Made by a program: the position numbers and the translations under genes
DNA from: Nitrospira sp.
GTDB taxonomy: Bacteria; Nitrospirota; Nitrospiria; Nitrospirales; Nitrospiraceae
NCBI GenBank assembly: GCA_015904045.1
Contig: JABMDG010000068.1
Span: 32,850-41,572, forward strand
Direction of reading: 5' to 3'
DNA length: 8,723 bases
Part shown: positions 6,541 through 8,723 of the stretch, piece after piece
Layout of the letters: each line of letters starts with the position of its first letter
How positions within the stretch are numbered: the stretch's first letter is position 1
Notes under the pieces: model-generated
The model's input: the letters and a program-made list of their open reading frames with translations, nothing else
What the model was told of the DNA's origin: nothing
Database searches by the model: none

Positions 6541-7594
6541 GCGTCGGTCTCGCAGGCGGCGACGCCACTGTCTCCACGATTGTGACTGCGGCGCCATCGA
6601 TGCCTCGAGCCGCGTCGAGCAGCACCGACTCGCCGACATTCACACCGGACAGGATTTCAACCTGATTGTCCAACCGACGTCCGGGCTTGACCCAGCGGAG
6701 CCGGGCGATCCGATCGGAGCCGACGGCAAAGACGCTCGTCAGCTCCCCGCGCTCGACGACGGCGGTCTCAGGCACGAGGATCGTCCTGGACGTTCCCTTG
6801 TCCAATTGAAACCGTCCGAACATGCCGGTTTTCAATCCCGGCGCCGAAGGCACGTCTACTTTCACGGTGAAGGTGTGTGTCTGAGGATCGCCAGCGGGGA
6901 GAATTTGGCCGACGATCCCGGCCAAGGCGCGTCCGGCCAAGGCATCGATGATCACGGGAATTTTGTCTCCGCGTGAGACTGATCTCAAATCACTTTCTGC
7001 CACAGTCGCTTCAAGACGCAGTTGCCGAGGGTTTTCCATTTTCAGCAGGGGTTGCCCCGGCGAGGCCAATTCGCCCGCTTCCACCATTTTTTCGGTAATC
7101 ACTCCGTCGAACGGCGCCTTGACGACCGTGTAACTCAGCTGCGCCAACACCGCCTTGCGGCTGGCTTCCGCGACCTTGTAGGCGCGGGTCGCATTCTCCA
7201 TCTCCTGTTTCGAAACCGCGTCCTGGCGATAGAGCGTCTCCATGCGGTCGAGTTGTGCCTTCGCGTTCTCGACTTCTGCCGACACCCGCGCCAAGTCGGC
7301 CTCCACATCGCGGTTATCCAGTTGAATGAGCGTTTGTCCCCTAACGACCGGGGCCCCTTCTCGAACGAGCAGCTGGTCGATCGTTCCTTGGATGCGGCTG
7401 GAGAGGACGGCTTGGAAGATGGGCACGACCTGCCCGGTGACTTCTACACGGATAGGCGCCTCAGAGGTCCGAATTTCGACCACCGCTGCGTGGATCACCG
7501 CCTGCGGAGCATCGGACAGGACGGACGTGGCCGGTTCGTCTTTCGAGCCGCACCCCGCCGCCAACAGCAACGCCGCCATGAGCCATCGTTTCAT
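6536..7594 (-). CDS. RND efflux periplasmic adaptor (membrane fusion protein), lipoprotein
   Basis: Adaptor of the HlyD/AcrA family that links the inner-membrane RND permease to an outer-membrane channel. The 352-residue protein begins MKRWLMAALLLAAGC, a lipoprotein signal with lipobox LAAGC and acylated Cys15. The first half of the barrel-sandwich (lipoyl) domain includes RIQGTIDQLLVREG, followed by a helical hairpin (about 95-150, rich in Ala/Glu/Lys/Gln). The returning lipoyl half is VKAPFDGVITEKMVEAGE, with a beta-barrel and membrane-proximal domain after it (KTGMFGRFQ, LVPETAVV). This is the usual order and length. GGGGA lies 8 nt before the ATG. It is the only apparently intact member of this efflux operon; no outer-membrane factor is in view. 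The TGA stop lies inside a CGTGAAGCG repeat. The transported substrate cannot be read from the sequence. Confidence 0.95.
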   Translation of the reverse strand: MKRWLMAALLLAAGCGSKDEPATSVLSDAPQAVIHAAVVEIRTSEAPIRVEVTGQVVPIFQAVLSSRIQGTIDQLLVREGAPVVRGQTLIQLDNRDVEADLARVSAEVENAKAQLDRMETLYRQDAVSKQEMENATRAYKVAEASRKAVLAQLSYTVVKAPFDGVITEKMVEAGELASPGQPLLKMENPRQLRLEATVAESDLRSVSRGDKIPVIIDALAGRALAGIVGQILPAGDPQTHTFTVKVDVPSAPGLKTGMFGRFQLDKGTSRTILVPETAVVERGELTSVFAVGSDRIARLRWVKPGRRLDNQVEILSGVNVGESVLLDAARGIDGAAVTIVETVASPPARPTP

Positions 7595-7701
7595 GTGTCT
7601 TATCCCCGCCGTCTCCCAATCCCTTCACAAGGTCAATGCCGGCGCCGGAATATATGGGGGGAGTGGACGGGGCGAACGACCTGACTCATCGGCCGGCTCG
7701 T

Positions 7702-8244
7702 TCATCCACCCATGGCCGCTCGAGCGTGATCCTCGCAACCCACGCCGGATTGCGGCGCTGCGCATGCCTCATTTTCCCATTGTCCGCGTTTGGCCCCCAA
7801 CTGCAGCAGTAGACATTCGGCCGTCGCGAGCAATTCTTCGAGTCGGCGATCGGGTTTTGCACCATAGTGTGCCCGGTCGAAGATGGGGATCTGCAGACAG
7901 ACCTCGGCCCGGTACCGGCGCTCCGGAGAGTACATGACGCGGTGCATCGGAGGGTCCGGGTATTGGCAGGGTTTCAGAAGGTCCAACGATTGAAAGAACA
8001 CGCGGCAGAGACGATGAAGTTCTCCGACCAGCTCATGAAGCTCAGGGTCTTCCCCGATCGGCACATGCCTGGCATCCTGAAAGGCGGCATACAGGTTGAG
8101 TTGAAAGCCGATTTGGATGATGCGGCCGGACCCATCTTGCACATAGAACGGGGCATGATCGAAGCACACTTTCCGCGCGACGACCATGTCCCGCAATGCC
8201 TGCTCGCCGGCGAAGGCTCCATCGAGAACCAGCGGAATGGACAT
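7702..8244 (-). CDS. Conserved-looking hypothetical protein, 180 aa
   Basis: I do not recognise this family. From ATG 8244 the product is 180 residues, soluble-looking, with no signal peptide or membrane segment. It has alternating beta-like stretches (GRIIQIGFQLNLYAAF, 40-55; YRAEVCLQIPIFDR, 111-124) and helical stretches (ELHELVGELHRLCRVFFQSL, 68-87; RRLEELLATAECLLLQLGAK, 133-152). It has seven cysteines (27, 80, 93, 116, 144, 161, 170) with no metal-site spacing I can name. The last 20 residues look disordered. The frame is open upstream to a TTG at 8373, but AAAGGGAG lies 6 nt before ATG 8244 and settles the start. It sits between a DUF2892 gene (gap 112 nt) and the RND adaptor (gap 107 nt), so it may or may not share a transcript with either. 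Confidence 0.75.
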   Translation of the reverse strand: MSIPLVLDGAFAGEQALRDMVVARKVCFDHAPFYVQDGSGRIIQIGFQLNLYAAFQDARHVPIGEDPELHELVGELHRLCRVFFQSLDLLKPCQYPDPPMHRVMYSPERRYRAEVCLQIPIFDRAHYGAKPDRRLEELLATAECLLLQLGAKRGQWENEACAAPQSGVGCEDHARAAMGG

Positions 8245-8250
8245 GGCCAA

Positions 8251-8258
8251 CTCCCTTT
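8251..8258 (-). promoter_or_regulatory. Ribosome binding site of the 180-aa gene
   Basis: AAAGGGAG on the minus strand, 6 nt before ATG 8244. It decides this start over the longer open frame that begins with TTG at 8373, which has no such site. Confidence 0.75.
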
Positions 8259-8356
8259 CGTCTTTCTCACAGGGCTGAGACACCGACAGGATGCTGCCGG
8301 CTGCCACAAGTCCTTCGGACTCGCTCAGCCTGATCTCAGCCTTGCTGATCGTGCTG

Positions 8357-8545
8357 CTACTCCTGTACGCCAAGCTTTCGCAAGAGTGCCATCATCGGAC
8401 ACCAGCCGGTAAAGGCCGATTGGATGAGGTTGACCGCCACAAAGGCGGCGAAATAATTCCAGTACGGATGGACCGTTGCGCCCAGGATCACCGCAGCGAG
8501 CACAAAGACACCGGCAATCAATCGCAAACGTTCATTGAGTTTCAT
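8357..8545 (-). CDS. DUF2892 / YgaP-type small membrane protein, 62 aa
   Basis: Small inner-membrane protein of the DUF2892 family, the transmembrane domain that follows the rhodanese domain in E. coli YgaP and also occurs alone. Seen: a short basic N-terminus MKLNERLRLIAG, two hydrophobic segments (about 8-25 and 28-46), and the family's ending GWCPMMALLRKLG with a conserved Cys-Pro after the second helix. Length is normal for stand-alone members. ATG 8545 has a near-perfect AAAGGAGG 5 nt upstream, so strong translation is expected. The biochemical role of stand-alone members is not settled; links with sulfur-transfer proteins are known for some relatives, but nothing here shows that. Confidence 0.88.
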   Translation of the reverse strand: MKLNERLRLIAGVFVLAAVILGATVHPYWNYFAAFVAVNLIQSAFTGWCPMMALLRKLGVQE

Positions 8546-8550
8546 AGCAC

Positions 8551-8558
8551 CCTCCTTT
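8551..8558 (-). promoter_or_regulatory. Strong ribosome binding site of the DUF2892 gene
   Basis: AAAGGAGG on the minus strand, 5 nt before ATG 8545. It is the best Shine-Dalgarno sequence in the window and contrasts with the absence of any clear one before the two RND genes and glgP. Confidence 0.8.
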
Positions 8559-8597
8559 CCTCTTGTCTATGTGAGGCAGGGACGGAGCAAAGGATTC

Positions 8598-8628
8598 AGA
8601 GCGGAAAGTCCGTCACGTTGGCCGCTCT
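8598..8628 (-). terminator. Possible hairpin at the end of the upstream gene
   Basis: AGAGCGG (8598-8604) pairs with CCGCTCT (8622-8628), a 7-bp stem with a 17-nt loop, overlapping the TAG of the gene that enters from the right. On the minus strand no real U-run follows (GAATCCTTTGC), so it is at best a weak terminator. Confidence 0.25.
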
Positions 8629-8723
8629 ATTCTCGCTTGGTGATGCCTATTGCATCGAGGATCGCCTTCTCGAAGAACGGTTCGCTGATGCCACGCTTCA
8701 TTTTCATCAGGAAGTATTTTTCC
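8627..8723 (-). CDS. 3' end of an unrecognised gene
   Basis: The last 31 codons of a gene whose start lies beyond the right edge. The visible C-terminus reads KYFLMKMKRGISEPFFEKAI and then LDAIGITKRE before TAG at 8627-8629. The mix of charged and hydrophobic residues looks like real coding sequence, while the other two minus-strand frames here look random or stop early. I do not recognise the family. The stop is 81 nt before the DUF2892 ATG, so a shared transcript is possible. Confidence 0.55.
   Translation of the reverse strand, partial: EKYFLMKMKRGISEPFFEKAILDAIGITKRE

Noticed and set aside
7631..7701. TTGACC (7636-7631) and TATATT as promoter parts before the adaptor gene
   Set aside because: No -10 box at proper spacing after TTGACC and no good -35 before TATATT.
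7022..7937. Plus-strand open frames of 203 and 220 codons opposite the adaptor
   Set aside because: Shadows of the adaptor gene on the other strand; no domain features.
8299..8330. Interrupted hairpin between the DUF2892 gene and the 180-aa gene (GGCTG/CAGCC outer, AGTCC/GGACT inner)
   Set aside because: Short, with internal loops and no T-run on the transcribed side; not enough to call a terminator or RNA.
8245..8373. Longer start (TTG 8373) for the 180-aa gene
   Set aside because: No ribosome site, overlaps the DUF2892 gene, and ATG 8244 has a good AAAGGGAG; the added residues look non-coding.

Overview
The window comes from a GC-rich bacterial chromosome. Every gene I can support lies on the minus strand, so transcription runs from high to low coordinates. 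My best guess for the source is Nitrospira or a close relative in Nitrospirota. That rests on the gene content, on the phosphorylase type, and on heptanucleotide repeats inserted inside genes. It is recognition from memory, not a database result.

In order of transcription the window holds: (1) the 3' end of an unrecognised gene (8723-8627); (2) a 62-residue DUF2892/YgaP-type membrane protein (8545-8357); (3) a 180-residue protein of unknown function (8244-7702); (4) a lipoprotein periplasmic adaptor of an RND efflux system (7594-6536); (5) an RND permease, copy A, that has lost its C-terminal quarter or more (6462-4105); (6) a second, about 93-94 % identical RND permease, copy B, that breaks off after its fifth membrane segment (4108 to about 2660); (7) an alpha-glucan phosphorylase whose first roughly 20 residues are missing because its 5' end is fused to copy B (about 2655-988); (8) acetate kinase, running off the left edge (1004-1).

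The striking part is 2600-6540. Two tandem paralogous pump genes are both truncated. One ends next to a repeat and overlaps the next start codon by ATGA; the other is joined out of frame to glgP. Neither can make a complete 12-TM pump. This is either real deletion between repeats and paralogues or a misassembly of near-identical copies, and reads across the junctions would decide.

The same two genes carry several families of short tandem repeats, mostly with a period of seven bases (GGGGTGA, GAGTGCT, GAAGCGT types), plus a 41-bp palindromic element present once between genes and once inside a coding region. The two paralogues carry different repeats in the same periplasmic loop, and both start codons lie within GGGGTGA-type arrays.

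The left part is metabolic. GlgP releases glucose-1-phosphate from storage glucan and AckA makes ATP from acetyl phosphate, so glgP-ackA (overlapping by 17 bases) looks like the ends of a glycogen-to-acetate route. I saw no tRNA, rRNA, CRISPR array or transposase gene.
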